DNA of 64,000 nucleotides. Origin: Gammaproteobacteria bacterium. Its GTDB lineage: Bacteria; Pseudomonadota; Gammaproteobacteria; GRL18. The position numbers were made by a program, and so were the translations under genes. Below are positions 36,159-46,501 of the stretch, one piece after another. Location of the stretch: NCBI GenBank assembly GCA_016744995.1, contig JADGDG010000005.1:1-64000 (forward strand), read 5' to 3'. The notes beneath the pieces are model-generated. The model did not search any database. It had not been told where the DNA came from and saw only the letters and a list, made by a program, of their open reading frames with translations. The first letter of the stretch is position 1; the number at the start of each line of letters is the position of its first letter.

Positions 36159-36407
36159 ATGGTTACTATCCGTCTAGCTCGTGGTGGCTCTAAGAAGCGC
36201 CCATTTTATCAGATTGTTGTAACAGATAGCCGTTCTGCGCGTGATGGTCGTTTTATTGAGAAAGTAGGCTATTTTAATCCTATGGCTCGTGGACAAGAAG
36301 TACGTCTGGAAGTGAAAACAGATCGTGTTGAGCACTGGATTGGTCAGGGCGCACAGACTTCAGTTCGTGTTAGCTCTTTGCTTAAAGAGTCTGATAAGGC
36401 CGCTTAA
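36159..36407 (+). CDS. rpsP: 30S ribosomal protein S16
   Basis: An 82-aa S16, beginning [20 protein letters not shown] with [19 protein letters not shown] precedes ATG 36159. First gene of the conserved rpsP-rimM-trmD-rplS operon. Confidence 0.98.
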   Translation: MVTIRLARGGSKKRPFYQIVVTDSRSARDGRFIEKVGYFNPMARGQEVRLEVKTDRVEHWIGQGAQTSVRVSSLLKESDKAA

Positions 36408-36439
36408 CTCAAGTAGTTAAGGATGCCTTAAGTTTGTTT

Positions 36440-37015
36440 ATGTCTGAAGAAGCACATAGCCAGGATCTCCATATATTAGGAAAGGTATCAGGCTATTATG
36501 GTGTTAAGGGCTGGGTTAAAATTTACTCATACACTCAACCCAGAGAAAATATTGTTCGCTATAAAATGTTGCAAGTAAAGTCAGCTAATAGCGGCAAAAA
36601 TACTTCAGCAAGCAAATGGCAGGATATTCAACTTGAGAGTGGAAAAGCACATGGCAAGGGTGTCGTTGCACATTTCACCGGGTATGATAATCGTGAAATG
36701 GCTGCTACCTTAATTGGCTCAGAATTAGCTGTTAAACGGTCAGAATTTAAGCCTGCAGCCAAAGATGAATACTACTGGACAGATTTAGTTGGATTAGTTG
36801 TGACTAATCTGGAAGGTGTTGAGTTAGGAAAAGTCAGTAGTCTGGTTGAGACCGCTGCAAATGATGTGTTAGTTGTTAACACTGAGATATCCAACAATAG
36901 TGAAATCTTAATTCCTTTTATTCAGGGGCGTTATGTTATAAAAGTGGAATTGAATACCGGAACAATGATAGTTGACTGGCCTGTTGACTGGCTTGAGAAC
37001 AGTAAAAGCAAATAA
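36440..37015 (+). CDS. rimM: Ribosome maturation factor RimM
   Basis: Binds S19 and helps 30S 3' domain maturation. 191 aa: [20 protein letters not shown] in the N-terminal barrel and [21 protein letters not shown] in the PRC-barrel. The start is not certain: ATG 36440 is chosen, but a TTG at 36434 lies at a better distance (10 bases) from AAGGA. Confidence 0.95.
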   Translation: MSEEAHSQDLHILGKVSGYYGVKGWVKIYSYTQPRENIVRYKMLQVKSANSGKNTSASKWQDIQLESGKAHGKGVVAHFTGYDNREMAATLIGSELAVKRSEFKPAAKDEYYWTDLVGLVVTNLEGVELGKVSSLVETAANDVLVVNTEISNNSEILIPFIQGRYVIKVELNTGTMIVDWPVDWLENSKSK

Positions 37016-37032
37016 GCGATACGCAACTGAAT

Positions 37033-37842
37033 ATGATAAAGCGTATTGATGTCATTAGCCTGTTCCCGGAAATGTTTGATGCAATCAAATCAGGCATCAC
37101 AGGCAGAGCAATAGAAAAAGGTTTATTAACTCTGGAAATAACGAATCCCAGAGATTTTACCAAAGACAAGCATAAAACAGTTGATGATCGGCCATATGGC
37201 GGCGGACCGGGTATGCTGATGAAAGTACAGCCGCTTAAAGATGCCATAGCTTTTATCAAGCAACAGACGTTTATTAAACAGCAGACGTTTATTAAACAAC
37301 AAGCATCTACTGAAGAGACAGATAAAACAGTAAAAGTGGTTTATTTATCACCACAAGGGCAACCATTGACACAACAGCGGGTCAAAGAGCTGAGTGAAAA
37401 TGATCAGCTTATTTTACTGGCGGGGCGTTATGAAGGTGTTGATGAGCGCCTGATTGAACATTATGTTGATTATGAATGTTCAATTGGAGATTATGTTTTG
37501 AGTGGCGGTGAATTACCGGCAATGGTTTTAATTGACAGCTTAATTCGTTTGATTCCAGGTGCCCTCGGGCATAATGAATCAGCACCGAATGATTCATTTT
37601 ACTCCGGTCTGCTGGATCATCCGCATTATACTCGACCTGAAACACTGGTTGTTGAGGATGAAGATGGGAGTGAAAGAGTGCCGGGAGTATTGCTCAGCGG
37701 TAACCATCAAAAAATTGAACAATGGCGTCTTAAGCAATCATTAGGACGTACCTGGCAGAGAAGGCCAGACTTATTAGACGAACGTAAACTGAGTGAAGAG
37801 GAGCAGCAGCTGTTGCAGGAATTCATTCAGGAACAGAAGTAA
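37033..37842 (+). CDS. trmD: tRNA (guanine37-N1)-methyltransferase TrmD
   Basis: Methylates G37 in tRNAs to prevent frameshifting. 269 aa. Motifs: [60 protein letters not shown] and [15 protein letters not shown] in the SAM-binding knot, then [12 protein letters not shown] and [13 protein letters not shown]. Between the GGGPGMLM segment and VVYLSPQG it carries an insertion of about 17 residues compared with E. coli TrmD, made of three FIKQQ repeats. All catalytic motifs are intact. Confidence 0.97.
   Translation: MIKRIDVISLFPEMFDAIKSGITGRAIEKGLLTLEITNPRDFTKDKHKTVDDRPYGGGPGMLMKVQPLKDAIAFIKQQTFIKQQTFIKQQASTEETDKTVKVVYLSPQGQPLTQQRVKELSENDQLILLAGRYEGVDERLIEHYVDYECSIGDYVLSGGELPAMVLIDSLIRLIPGALGHNESAPNDSFYSGLLDHPHYTRPETLVVEDEDGSERVPGVLLSGNHQKIEQWRLKQSLGRTWQRRPDLLDERKLSEEEQQLLQEFIQEQK
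37252..37305 (+). repeat. In-frame 18-bp tandem repeat within trmD
   Basis: Three 18-base units (37252-37269, 37270-37287, 37288-37305) encode [12 protein letters not shown] and FIKQQA. Units differ at a few silent positions, so the expansion is not very recent. Confidence 0.9.
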
Positions 37843-37920
37843 CAATTTACAAAAAAATTTTAGTTTTTATTTTTTTAACACCAGCCTGGGTTCAGGGCCT
37901 AAGCTAATTGGAGCAAGTGA

Positions 37921-38268
37921 ATGAGTAATATAATTAATGCTATAAACGCAGAACAAATGGGACGTGAAGTACCTAAGTTTGGCCCTGGTGATACAGTGGT
38001 TGTTAGTGTAAAAGTAAAAGAAGGTGAACGTGAGCGTATTCAGGCTTTTGAAGGTGTAGTCATCGCTGTTCGTAACCGTGGTCTGGATTCAGCTTTTACT
38101 GTTCGTAAGATCTCTTATGGTGAAGGTGTTGAGCGTGTTTTTCAGACATACAGCAAGATGGTTGACAACATTGAAGTAAAACGTCGTGGTGATGTACGTC
38201 GCGCTAAACTTTACTATCTGCGTAATCTTCGTGGTAAGTCTGCACGTATTAAAGAGAAATTGAGTTAA
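37921..38268 (+). CDS. rplS: 50S ribosomal protein L19
   Basis: A 115-aa L19: [49 protein letters not shown] and the end [22 protein letters not shown] precedes ATG 37921. Last gene of the rpsP operon, followed by a terminator. Confidence 0.98.
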   Translation: MSNIINAINAEQMGREVPKFGPGDTVVVSVKVKEGERERIQAFEGVVIAVRNRGLDSAFTVRKISYGEGVERVFQTYSKMVDNIEVKRRGDVRRAKLYYLRNLRGKSARIKEKLS

Positions 38269-38300
38269 GTTCTATCGTTTTTATGATGAACATAACAAAT

Positions 38301-38332
38301 AAAAGGGCACTTATAACAAGGGCCCTTTTTTT
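38301..38332 (+). terminator. Rho-independent terminator after rplS
   Basis: Stem AAAGGGC / GCCCTTT around a 13-base loop, followed by seven Ts. It ends immediately before the ogt start codon. Confidence 0.8.
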
Positions 38333-38890
38333 ATGAATCAGCTTACCAATTTTCGACTAATGCTAAGCGACATACTGCCTTTTTCTGTACCTGAAAAACT
38401 CCACCTTTCTATTTTTATTTCATGCAGTCATTCTGATTGCATTATTACCTGTATACGTTATTGCCAGGATGATCTTACTGCTGAAACTGATCTTCAACAG
38501 GCATCGTCTGAGAGTCTTGTCTTTATTGAAAAAATCAGACATGAGCTGACGTGCTATTTCAATCAGGCAAATTTTAAATTTACTTTACCTTATGATATTC
38601 ATCTGGGAACGTCTTTTCAGCAAGGTGTGTGGCAAGCTTTGAGTGAAATTCCTGCTGGTGAAATTAAAACCTATGGTGAATTGGCAAAAGAACTCAAAAG
38701 CAGTGCCAGAGCTGTAGGTAATGCCTGTCGAAGAAACCTTTTTCCAGTTATCGTTCCTTGCCATCGTGTGGTGTCAGCATCTGGTATTGGCGGCTATGCA
38801 GGTGATACATTGATGCTGCAGAAAGGAACTATTAATTATCTGCAAATAAAGCAGTGGCTATTGGCTCATGAACAAGCAAAGACTCAATAG
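38333..38890 (+). CDS. ogt: Methylated-DNA-protein-cysteine methyltransferase
   Basis: Suicide repair protein that removes alkyl groups from O6-guanine. 185 aa. The C-terminal DNA-binding domain has GTSFQQGVWQALSEIPAGE, TYGELAKELKSSARAVGNAC and the acceptor motif VIVPCHRVVS with its cysteine. The start is uncertain: ATG 38333 directly follows the T-run of the rplS terminator and has no clear ribosome site, so a later start or leakage through the terminator is possible. It overlaps xerD by 23 bases. Confidence 0.92.
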   Translation: MNQLTNFRLMLSDILPFSVPEKLHLSIFISCSHSDCIITCIRYCQDDLTAETDLQQASSESLVFIEKIRHELTCYFNQANFKFTLPYDIHLGTSFQQGVWQALSEIPAGEIKTYGELAKELKSSARAVGNACRRNLFPVIVPCHRVVSASGIGGYAGDTLMLQKGTINYLQIKQWLLAHEQAKTQ

Positions 38891-39794
38891 AGGCCAACTG
38901 GAGCAGGATGAATTACTGATTGAACAGTTTCAGGATGCACTGTGGATGGGCTATGGCCTGAGTAAACATACATTGAGTGCTTATCGAACTGATCTAAAAG
39001 GTCTGGCAAAATGGTCAGCAAGTGGACAGGCCGGCAATCTTACTTCTCTAAACAAAGAAAATCTGCAGGCCTATCTGGCGTTTCGATTTGAACAGGGAAT
39101 TAAAGCTCGCTCTACTGCTCGTATGCTGTCAACCTTTCGGCGTTTTTATCAATACCTTATTCTGGAAAATCGCATCAGTATTGATCCCAGTGCCTTATTA
39201 GAGTCCCCCAAGCTTGGGCGACCTTTACCTAAAACAATGTCTGAACGGGAAGTAGAAGCCCTGCTGGAAGCACCTGAGGTTGATGATCCGCTGGGATTGC
39301 GTGACCGGGCAATGTTAGAACTTATTTATGCCACCGGACTCAGAGTTTCTGAGCTGGTGGGTCTGGATATCTATGGCGCTAATCTGCAGCAGGGTATTGT
39401 TCGTGTCATTGGCAAGGGAAATAAGGAACGTCTGGTGCCTATGGGAGAAGAAGCATTGAGCTGGATTGCCAGTTATCTGAAAAATTCTCGTTCAGATTTA
39501 TTGGGCACAGCGGTCTCGGATAAATTATTTGTTACCCGACGAGGCGGCGGGATGACTCGACAGACCTTCTGGTATATGGTGAAGCGCTATGCACAAAAGG
39601 CTGGCATTCCAGCCTCATTGTCACCCCATGTATTACGCCATGCCTTTGCGACGCATTTACTCAACCATGGTGCTGATTTGCGAGTGGTACAAATGTTGTT
39701 AGGGCATAGTGATTTATCCACTACACAAATTTATACTCATATTGCAAAAGAACGGCTTAAAGACTTACATGCTCAGCATCACCCCAGAGGTTAA
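38868..39794 (+). CDS. xerD: Site-specific tyrosine recombinase XerD
   Basis: Resolves chromosome dimers at dif together with XerC. 308 aa. SAM-like N-terminal domain (LSKHTLSAYRTDLKGL), catalytic domain with the first Arg in ATGLRVSELVGL, HxxR in SPHVLRHAFATHLL, a further His in LLGHSDLSTTQIYTHI and the nucleophilic Tyr in that last motif. It is the core chromosomal enzyme rather than an island integrase, judging by length and motif spacing. Coupled to ogt by overlap. Confidence 0.96.
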   Translation: MNKQRLNRGQLEQDELLIEQFQDALWMGYGLSKHTLSAYRTDLKGLAKWSASGQAGNLTSLNKENLQAYLAFRFEQGIKARSTARMLSTFRRFYQYLILENRISIDPSALLESPKLGRPLPKTMSEREVEALLEAPEVDDPLGLRDRAMLELIYATGLRVSELVGLDIYGANLQQGIVRVIGKGNKERLVPMGEEALSWIASYLKNSRSDLLGTAVSDKLFVTRRGGGMTRQTFWYMVKRYAQKAGIPASLSPHVLRHAFATHLLNHGADLRVVQMLLGHSDLSTTQIYTHIAKERLKDLHAQHHPRG

Positions 39795-39879
39795 GATTGA
39801 CAATTTTATTTTGCAATTTAAAATAGTTATAACTACTCAGCATTGTAAATGCTCTCATGAGCCCACATAGGAAATTAGA

Positions 39880-40362
39880 ATGCCATCATTTGATATCGTT
39901 TCAGAAATCGATATGCATGAATTAACCAATGCAGTTAATAATGCAAATCGTGCAATTACACAAAGATATGACTTTAAGGGAACTCAAACCACTATTAAGC
40001 AGTCAAAGGAAGAAGTCACATTAATTAGTGAAAGTGAATTTCAGGTACAGCAGGTGCTGGATATTATGCTGACTGAATTAGTACGCCGTAAAGTCGAGGT
40101 TAAAAGTCTGGAACAGGGTGATATGAAACCCAATGGCAAATCAATTGAACAAAAATTATTGATTCGTCAGGGTATTGATAAAGACAGTGCCAGGAAAATT
40201 GTCAAGCTGATTAAAGATAAAAAACTTAAAGTTCAGTCGACAATTCAGGGTGAGCAGGTTCGTGTGACCGGGAAAAAACGTGATGATTTACAGGCTGTTA
40301 TGGCAATGCTCAAGCAGCAGGAACTATCTGTTGCATTACAATATACAAACTTTAGAGACTAA
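39880..40362 (+). CDS. yajQ: YajQ family nucleotide-binding protein
   Basis: A 160-aa member of the YajQ family; some relatives bind c-di-GMP. Signature MPSFDIVSEIDMHELTNAVNNA and RYDFKGTQ, with VRVTGKKRDDLQAVMAMLK near the end. AGGAAA precedes ATG 39880. dsbC follows in the same direction after 14 bases. Confidence 0.95.
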   Translation: MPSFDIVSEIDMHELTNAVNNANRAITQRYDFKGTQTTIKQSKEEVTLISESEFQVQQVLDIMLTELVRRKVEVKSLEQGDMKPNGKSIEQKLLIRQGIDKDSARKIVKLIKDKKLKVQSTIQGEQVRVTGKKRDDLQAVMAMLKQQELSVALQYTNFRD

Positions 40363-40376
40363 AACGGAAAGAATTA

Positions 40377-41126
40377 ATGAACTTCTTTAATAACAATAGC
40401 GACAAAAATAGTAATAAAAATATCATTCTGGGCATGGCAGCAATGATTGCAATAAGTGCTTTGAGCATGAGTGCTGCAGCCAAATCTACTCCGGAGCTGG
40501 ATGCGGCACTGGATGGCTTAATGCCTGGAACCAAACCAAGCAGTATTGAAGAGACTCAGATGCCGGGTATTTACGAAGTGAGTTATGGTTCAACCATTTT
40601 TTACTTCAACAAAGATGCTTCTCTGATGTTTCGTGGTGATATTATTGATGTTGAAAAACGTGTCAATCTGACAGAAAAGAAACGTGGGGAAGCAAGGGGT
40701 AAATTGCTTAAATCCATGGATGAAAGCCAGATGATTGTTTTTCCAGCAGAGCATGAAACATCAAAGGTGACAGTTTTTACTGATATAGACTGCCCTTATT
40801 GTGTTAAATTACATCGTGAAATGTCTGGTTATAATGCAGAGGGTATTACTATTCGCTATATGGCCTACCCAAGAGCAGGTATTGGTTCACCTTCCTACCA
40901 AAAAGCCGTAAATGTCTGGTGTTCAGATGATCCGGCAAAAGCAATGGGAGATGCCAAAGAAGGCCGGGCTGTTGCCGATAAGACCTGTGATAATCCAGTT
41001 GCTCAACAGTTTCAAATAGGGCAGGCATTAGGTGTACAAGGCACTCCAGCCATGTTTTTAGACGATGGTACCAGCCTTCCAGGTTATGTCCCGGCTAAAC
41101 GACTTGCCGCAGAGCTTAATAAGTAA
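40377..41126 (+). CDS. dsbC: Thiol:disulfide interchange protein DsbC
   Basis: Periplasmic disulfide isomerase. 249 aa with a signal peptide (IILGMAAMIAISALSMSAAA). The N-terminal dimerisation domain is followed by a thioredoxin domain with VFTDIDCPYCVKLH; CPYC is the active site and VQGTPAMFLDDG gives the cis-proline. Two additional cysteines (WCSDDP, KTCDNP) match the DsbC structural disulfide. GGAAAG precedes ATG 40377. Confidence 0.95.
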   Translation: MNFFNNNSDKNSNKNIILGMAAMIAISALSMSAAAKSTPELDAALDGLMPGTKPSSIEETQMPGIYEVSYGSTIFYFNKDASLMFRGDIIDVEKRVNLTEKKRGEARGKLLKSMDESQMIVFPAEHETSKVTVFTDIDCPYCVKLHREMSGYNAEGITIRYMAYPRAGIGSPSYQKAVNVWCSDDPAKAMGDAKEGRAVADKTCDNPVAQQFQIGQALGVQGTPAMFLDDGTSLPGYVPAKRLAAELNK

Positions 41127-41235
41127 TCGCTCAATAAATAATCATAGACATTGATCCTCTTCCGGGGGCATGGGTGAAACGCTCATCCTCCCAGCTGAGA
41201 AAAAGTTTGCAAATTGCTAAAGAACTTAAATAGAG

Positions 41236-42102
41236 TTAATGGAGAAGTGTCGCCATCTTAGTTCGATACTTTCTTGTAAGCGGCTCCTGGGATCCCAGAA
41301 TTTCAAACACTTTTAACATCGTGGCTTTAGCCTCGCCTTCCTGAAAGTTGATATCTTTCACTAAGATAAGCATTATTGATTCCAGTGCCTGTTGGTATTG
41401 CTGAGAAACAATGTATTGATTGGCCAGCTGAACTCTGAGCTCATGATTATCAGGATCATTTTCCAGCTGTGAAAGAAGCTCGCTAACATCAGGAGCATCA
41501 ATGGTGGCTTTGGCTAAATTAAGTTCATTCTGAATCTTCTTTACCGCTTCACTGATCTGTACATTAGCAGGTAAGGCTTTTAATACCGCCTCACAGTTTT
41601 CAAAATCTTTGGATTGCAGGTAGACCTGGGCAATAGCGACATAAATATCACTATTAGATGGATCTTCCTGATTCAGTGTTTTGAGAATTTCAGTCGCCTG
41701 AGCATGCTCTCCAGCTGCAGATAAACTCAAAGCTTCCTTTATTTTATCATCAGTTTCATTGTCAATATGGGCATCAAGAAATTGACGCAATTCGGCTTCT
41801 GGTTTTGCACCGGTAAACTCATCCACCATGACACCGTCTTTAAACAGTTTAACGCTTGGCAAATTACGCACACCCGCTGCTGCAACCAGTTCCTGTTGTT
41901 CATCAGCATTCACTTTTGCCAGTATGAACGCACCCTTATATTCATTAGACAAATTTATCAGCAATGGAATTAAAGTTTTACAGGGCTGACACCAGTCAGC
42001 CCAGAAATCGACTAAAACAGGTTGCTGTTTAGATGCTTCAACGACCTGTTGTTCAAAATGTGCTGAGTCTTGTATCTCAACGACAAAAGGGAAATCACCC
42101 AT
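41236..42102 (-). CDS. ybbN: Thioredoxin-TPR protein CnoX/YbbN
   Basis: A 288-aa chaperone-like redox protein. The N-terminal thioredoxin domain has VDFWADWCQPCKTL, so both active-site cysteines are kept here, unlike E. coli YbbN, and VRNLPSVKLFKDG. The C-terminal 170 residues are TPR-like repeats (SAAGEHAQATEILKTLNQED, VQLANQYIVSQQYQQALE). The family guards proteins against oxidation and hands them to chaperones. Convergent with dsbC. Confidence 0.93.
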   Translation of the reverse strand: MGDFPFVVEIQDSAHFEQQVVEASKQQPVLVDFWADWCQPCKTLIPLLINLSNEYKGAFILAKVNADEQQELVAAAGVRNLPSVKLFKDGVMVDEFTGAKPEAELRQFLDAHIDNETDDKIKEALSLSAAGEHAQATEILKTLNQEDPSNSDIYVAIAQVYLQSKDFENCEAVLKALPANVQISEAVKKIQNELNLAKATIDAPDVSELLSQLENDPDNHELRVQLANQYIVSQQYQQALESIMLILVKDINFQEGEAKATMLKVFEILGSQEPLTRKYRTKMATLLH

Positions 42103-42139
42103 ATTGTAATAGTCCTGTGTAGCAGTTCTTGAAAAAGAT

Positions 42140-43339
42140 CTAGGAAAATAATTTCTTTAAACGTCCAATGGCTTCCTGAAGATTTTCCATACTGGTGGCA
42201 AAAGAAAACCGCATGTAACCGGGAGCACCAAAAGCAGAGCCGGGGATTAAAGCCACTTCGGCCTCACTTAAAATATATTTAGCCAGTTCAACATCATCAT
42301 TGACTCCCTCGGTTTGCTCAATCAGAGTCTGCATATTTGCAAAGGTATAAAAGGCTCCTTGAGAAGGGAGTGCCTGCATACCGGGGATGTTATTGACCGC
42401 ATCAACGACATAATCATGGCGTTCTTTAAATGCTTTTAGCATGGTTTTAATGCAGCTTTGATCACCGTTTAAGGCTTCTAAAGTAGCTGCCTGTGAAATT
42501 GAGCAGGGATTTGAGGTACTTTGTGATTGAATTTTAGTCATTGCTGCAATCAGCTTCACAGGACCTGCGGCATAACCAATGCGCCAGCCTGTCATTGAAT
42601 AGGCTTTACTGACACCATTCATAGTAACTGTCTGCTTATAGAGTTCCGGACATACTTCAGCAATGGTACAAAAGGGCTCTTCTGACCAGACAATATGTTC
42701 ATACATATCATCACTGGCAATAATGATGTCAGGATAATCTTTCAGAACATCACCAAGGGCCTTTAAATCATTTCGGGTATAAGTAACACCGGTTGGATTT
42801 GACGGTGTATTGATAACCATAAGGCGTGTTTTATCAGTAATGGCTGCCTTTAATTGTTCAGGCGATATTTTGAAGCCTTCATCAATACCGGTCTTAAGAA
42901 TAACAGGTTTGCCGCCGCCCAGGATCACCATATCAGGATATGAAACCCAATAGGGTGCAGGAATGATGACTTCATCACCATCATTCAGATAAGCCTGACA
43001 TAAATTATAAAAGCTCTGCTTACCACCGCTGGAAACCAGAACTTGTTCGGGGCTATAGTCAAGTGAGTTGTCTCGTTTGAACTTGTCACAAACTGCCTGC
43101 CTTAACTCTGGTGTACCTGCGACGGCAGTGTATTTGGTAAAGCCATCATTAATGGCTTTAATTGCTGCCGTTTTAATATGTTCTGGTGTGTCAAAGTCAG
43201 GTTCACCCGCTCCCAGACCAATAATTGCTTTACCTTCAGCTCGCAGTGCTTTCGCTTTGGCGGTGATCGCCAGTGTGGCAGAAGGTTTGATTGCCTGTAC
43301 CCGGTCGGATAATTTAATTTCAGGTGCTTGTGTAGCCAA
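42140..43339 (-). CDS. Class I aspartate aminotransferase
   Basis: PLP aminotransferase moving the amino group between aspartate and glutamate. 399 aa. GLGAGEPDFDTPEHIKTAA, VSSGGKQSFYNLCQAYLNDG, NTPSNPTGVTY, IIASDDMYEHI and NGVSKAYSMTGWRIGYAAG with the PLP lysine (SKAY) identify the I-gamma type. Start is TTG 43339 with AGAGGT 7 bases upstream; no ATG is available before the conserved part. Confidence 0.95.
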   Translation of the reverse strand: MATQAPEIKLSDRVQAIKPSATLAITAKAKALRAEGKAIIGLGAGEPDFDTPEHIKTAAIKAINDGFTKYTAVAGTPELRQAVCDKFKRDNSLDYSPEQVLVSSGGKQSFYNLCQAYLNDGDEVIIPAPYWVSYPDMVILGGGKPVILKTGIDEGFKISPEQLKAAITDKTRLMVINTPSNPTGVTYTRNDLKALGDVLKDYPDIIIASDDMYEHIVWSEEPFCTIAEVCPELYKQTVTMNGVSKAYSMTGWRIGYAAGPVKLIAAMTKIQSQSTSNPCSISQAATLEALNGDQSCIKTMLKAFKERHDYVVDAVNNIPGMQALPSQGAFYTFANMQTLIEQTEGVNDDVELAKYILSEAEVALIPGSAFGAPGYMRFSFATSMENLQEAIGRLKKLFS

Positions 43340-43504
43340 GTGAAGTACCTCTAGCGTAAAATAAAGGAAATTAATTTTAAAAAATGAGTGGCAATTTTAG
43401 CACACATGTGTTTGAAGGACACTCCTTTTGCTAATATTCATGACAGCAATTGACTGCAATAATTGACTACAACAATCAACTACAATAATAGAGAAAAAAG
43501 CACT

Positions 43505-45511
43505 ATGGGAAAACCATTTCAACTGGTTTCGTCGTATACACCCGACGGTGATCAACCTGCAGCCATAAAAACACTAACTGAAGGCATTCAGGATGGTGAA
43601 GTGGCAATGACATTGTTAGGTGTGACCGGTTCCGGGAAAACATTTACCATGGCCAATGTGATGCAAAATCTGCAGCGGCCGACATTAATCCTGGCGCATA
43701 ACAAAACTCTTGCAGCCCAATTGTATGGTGAAATGAAAGAATTTTTTCCCTACAACTCGGTTGAATATTTTGTTTCTTATTATGATTATTATCAGCCTGA
43801 AGCCTACGTGCCTGCATCGGATACTTTTATTGAAAAAGATGCATCCATTAATGAGCATATCGAACAAATGCGTCTGTCTGCTACAAAAGCATTATTGGAA
43901 CGAAATGATACTATTATTGTGGCTTCTGTCTCCTGTATTTACGGTCTGGGTGATCCAAAATCTTACTTGAAAATGCTTTTGCATGTTGTGAAAGGTGATG
44001 TGGTTGATCAGCGAACCATCCTTAGACGACTGGCGGAATTACAATATAAACGCAATGATGTGGAACTTCATAGAGCAACTTACCGGGTTCGTGGTGATGT
44101 GATTGATATTTATCCGGCAGACTCTGATAGTGAAGCTGTTAGAATTGAACTCTTTGATGATGAAGTTGAGTCATTGAGTTATTTTGATCCACTTACTGGA
44201 GAAGTCCTGCGTCGTGTGCCACGAATTACTGTCTATCCAAAAACTCACTATGTGACCCCACGAGAAACTCTACTTGAAGCAGTAGAAAAAATCAAAATTG
44301 AGCTTAAGGAACGACTGAGCGAGCTTTATTCACAAAATAAACTGGTTGAAGCACAGCGGCTTGAACAACGTACCCAGCTTGATATTGAAATGATAATGGA
44401 ATTAGGTTATTGCTCAGGCATTGAAAATTATTCACGCTATCTGTCTGGTCGGGGTGTCGGAGAAGCACCGCCGACTTTTCTGGATTACCTCCCCGATAAT
44501 GCTCTGATCTTTATTGATGAAAGCCATGTGACTGTTTCTCAGGTCGGTGCTATGTACAAAGGGGATCGTTCCCGTAAAGAAAACCTGGTTGAATACGGTT
44601 TTCGCCTGCCTTCTGCTCTGGACAACCGGCCGCTGAAGTTTGAGGAGTTTGAACGTCTTGTTCCACAGACTATCTTTGTTTCAGCAACACCAGGGAATTA
44701 TGAAGCCGAACATTCAGCCACGATTGCGGAACAGATTGTCAGGCCAACAGGGCTCATTGACCCGCCGGTAGAAGTGCGCCCAGCAACGACACAGGTGGAT
44801 GATTTAATTTCTGAGATTGTTAAACGTGTTGAGAAAAACGAGCGAGTCCTGGTCACAACATTGACCAAGAGAATGGCCGAAGATCTGACAGACTATTATT
44901 TAGAACATGACATGAAAGTCCGCTATCTGCATTCTGATATTGATACCGTTGAACGAGTTGAAATTATTCGTGACTTACGTCTTGGGGAATTTGATGTTCT
45001 GGTGGGTATTAACTTGCTCAGAGAAGGCCTGGATATACCGGAAGTTTCACTGGTTGCCATTCTTGATGCCGACAAAGAAGGTTTTTTACGTTCCGAGCGT
45101 TCACTCATTCAAACCATGGGGCGCGCTGCACGGCATGTTAATGGTGAAGTAATTCTTTATGCCGAACGAATTACCGGCTCTATGGAACGGGCAATGCGCG
45201 AAACGAGCAGAAGAAGAGAAACACAAATGGCCTACAATCTGGAACATGATATTACCCCCATGGGTATAAAAAAATCTGTTAAGGATATCCTTGAAGCTAC
45301 TATACCTGGAGCGGGCCTGGCTATTGCCAAAAATAGAAAAATTGCCGAAGGATCCGGTCGCTATGATGTTATGAGTCGACCAGAATTAGAGAAACAGATG
45401 AAGGAAATGGAAGATAAAATGTATTCCCATGCCCAGAATATGGAGTTTGAAGAAGCTGCACACCTGCGCGATCAAATTAAAGTTCTTCAGGACAAATTTA
45501 TAAGACTTTAA
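43505..45511 (+). CDS. uvrB: Excinuclease ABC subunit B
   Basis: Damage-verification helicase of nucleotide excision repair. 668 aa. [21 protein letters not shown] at the start, Walker A GVTGSGKT, the beta-hairpin tip [58 protein letters not shown], and a UvrC-binding UVR motif at the end ([16 protein letters not shown]). ATG 43505 matches the family; upstream codons from 43463 are repetitive and not conserved. No LexA box was recognised. Confidence 0.97.
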   Translation: MGKPFQLVSSYTPDGDQPAAIKTLTEGIQDGEVAMTLLGVTGSGKTFTMANVMQNLQRPTLILAHNKTLAAQLYGEMKEFFPYNSVEYFVSYYDYYQPEAYVPASDTFIEKDASINEHIEQMRLSATKALLERNDTIIVASVSCIYGLGDPKSYLKMLLHVVKGDVVDQRTILRRLAELQYKRNDVELHRATYRVRGDVIDIYPADSDSEAVRIELFDDEVESLSYFDPLTGEVLRRVPRITVYPKTHYVTPRETLLEAVEKIKIELKERLSELYSQNKLVEAQRLEQRTQLDIEMIMELGYCSGIENYSRYLSGRGVGEAPPTFLDYLPDNALIFIDESHVTVSQVGAMYKGDRSRKENLVEYGFRLPSALDNRPLKFEEFERLVPQTIFVSATPGNYEAEHSATIAEQIVRPTGLIDPPVEVRPATTQVDDLISEIVKRVEKNERVLVTTLTKRMAEDLTDYYLEHDMKVRYLHSDIDTVERVEIIRDLRLGEFDVLVGINLLREGLDIPEVSLVAILDADKEGFLRSERSLIQTMGRAARHVNGEVILYAERITGSMERAMRETSRRRETQMAYNLEHDITPMGIKKSVKDILEATIPGAGLAIAKNRKIAEGSGRYDVMSRPELEKQMKEMEDKMYSHAQNMEFEEAAHLRDQIKVLQDKFIRL

Positions 45512-45625
45512 GTCTATAAGCCTTGAAATAAAAAAAAGACTTGCCAAAACACATCAGCATGGTTATCATACGCAACGTTTCCGATACATCTCGTATCTCA
45601 GACTTTAGTCAGGAAACATTTCTGT

Positions 45626-45702
45626 AGGCACGTAGCTCAGTTGGTTAGAGCACCACCTTGACATGGTGGGGGTCGGTGGTTCGAATCCACTCGCGCCTAC
45701 CA
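45626..45702 (+). tRNA. tRNA-Val (anticodon GAC)
   Basis: A 77-base cloverleaf: D arm AGCTCAGTTGGTTAGAGCA, anticodon stem CCACC/GGTGG with loop TTGACAT (anticodon GAC, 45660-45662), T arm GGTGG-TTCGAAT-CCACT, discriminator A and encoded CCA at 45700-45702. The acceptor stem AGGCACG / CGCGCCT has one A-C mismatch at the fifth pair and starts with A instead of the usual G. It lies 114 bases after uvrB, and an accessory region starts behind it. Confidence 0.93.
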
Positions 45703-46181
45703 ATTAAATCTTTGATTTTATTGGTATTATTCTTTAAGTTCATTCTCCCATATATTCTAAAATTTTCTCTAGGGCGACTTTCAAATAGTGTTAGACTTAT
45801 TAATTATCTGCTACTAATAAAGCAACTACACTAGATCAATAGCATCCTATTATCCTGCTTTCTCTTCTGATTGGTACAGTATTAATTTCCCTTTCTAGGT
45901 CATTTTTTACTTATTACTGGTGCCTGTGATTAGCCTCGTAATTATTGATACTATTATTTTTTCGTACTAAAGCGCTTTTTTTATTAGGAATTATCTAAAT
46001 TTAAGTGACATTTGAGAAAACTTAGAATTAGAAATGTTGTTCTTACTCTGTGAGAGTAAGGACATAACAATGTCTTTACCTAAAAAAGTAATTTTTGTCC
46101 GATCTATAAAAAAACTATAACAGATGTTATATTACGAATACTTTCTGATAGTTGTAAATTAACCCTTGTAAAGGAATGATT
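45703..46181. other. 479-base gap after tRNA-Val
   Basis: No supported gene. A perfect 8-base hairpin CTTACTCT-GTG-AGAGTAAG lies at 46042-46060 without a T-tract, so it is more likely a regulator site or structural remnant than a terminator. No second copy of the tRNA 3' end was noticed here. Confidence 0.4.
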
Positions 46182-46387
46182 ATGTCTCTACAGACCAATA
46201 ATTTTGCTATTAAAGTCAAAAGCATTCGAAAGCAATTAGGAATGTTGCAAGAAAGGTTGACCAAAGCTTTGAGTGTTAGCTTTCAATAGTGAATTGCTGG
46301 GAGAACAGTAAAACCAAACCATCCAAACTGGCTCAAAATCAATTTGAACATTTTTGTCAAAATCAACAGCAGCAAGGAATACTGTGA
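46182..46387 (+). pseudogene. Broken XRE-type helix-turn-helix regulator gene
   Basis: Frame 1 begins MSLQTNN and encodes VKSIRKQLGMLQERLTKALS followed by VSFQ, the first part of an XRE domain, then hits TAG. A different frame continues with NCWENSKTKPSKLAQNQFEH and ends at TGA 46385. Together they match the usual pattern of an HTH whose recognition helix is followed by W-E-N-G-K-T-K-P-S-K-L-A. A stop and a frameshift separate the halves. AAGGA precedes the ATG. Confidence 0.75.
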
Positions 46388-46501
46388 ATGGTTAAAAGTG
46401 ATATTTATGTAGAAAAACGTTTCTTAAAAAAAGCCTTTCTTGAAGGTTGCCAACGTGCTGGGCTTTTTGATGATGTCGTTGAGGAGAGTGGAAGTGCCTA
46501 A
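46388..46501 (+). other. 37-codon open frame between the XRE remnant and fic
   Basis: Starts at ATG 46388 right after the stop of the XRE remnant and overlaps the fic start. The peptide has a charged start (SDIYVEKRFLKKAFLEG) and ends in a short acidic stretch. It is likely the front of another truncated gene of the former operon. Not recognised. Confidence 0.3.

Noticed and set aside
38868..39794. Phage or island integrase
   Set aside because: Motifs, length and the housekeeping neighbours fit chromosomal XerD.
43400..43504. LexA box in front of uvrB
   Set aside because: Only short CAATTGACT-like repeats were visible, with no CTG-N10-CAG palindrome.
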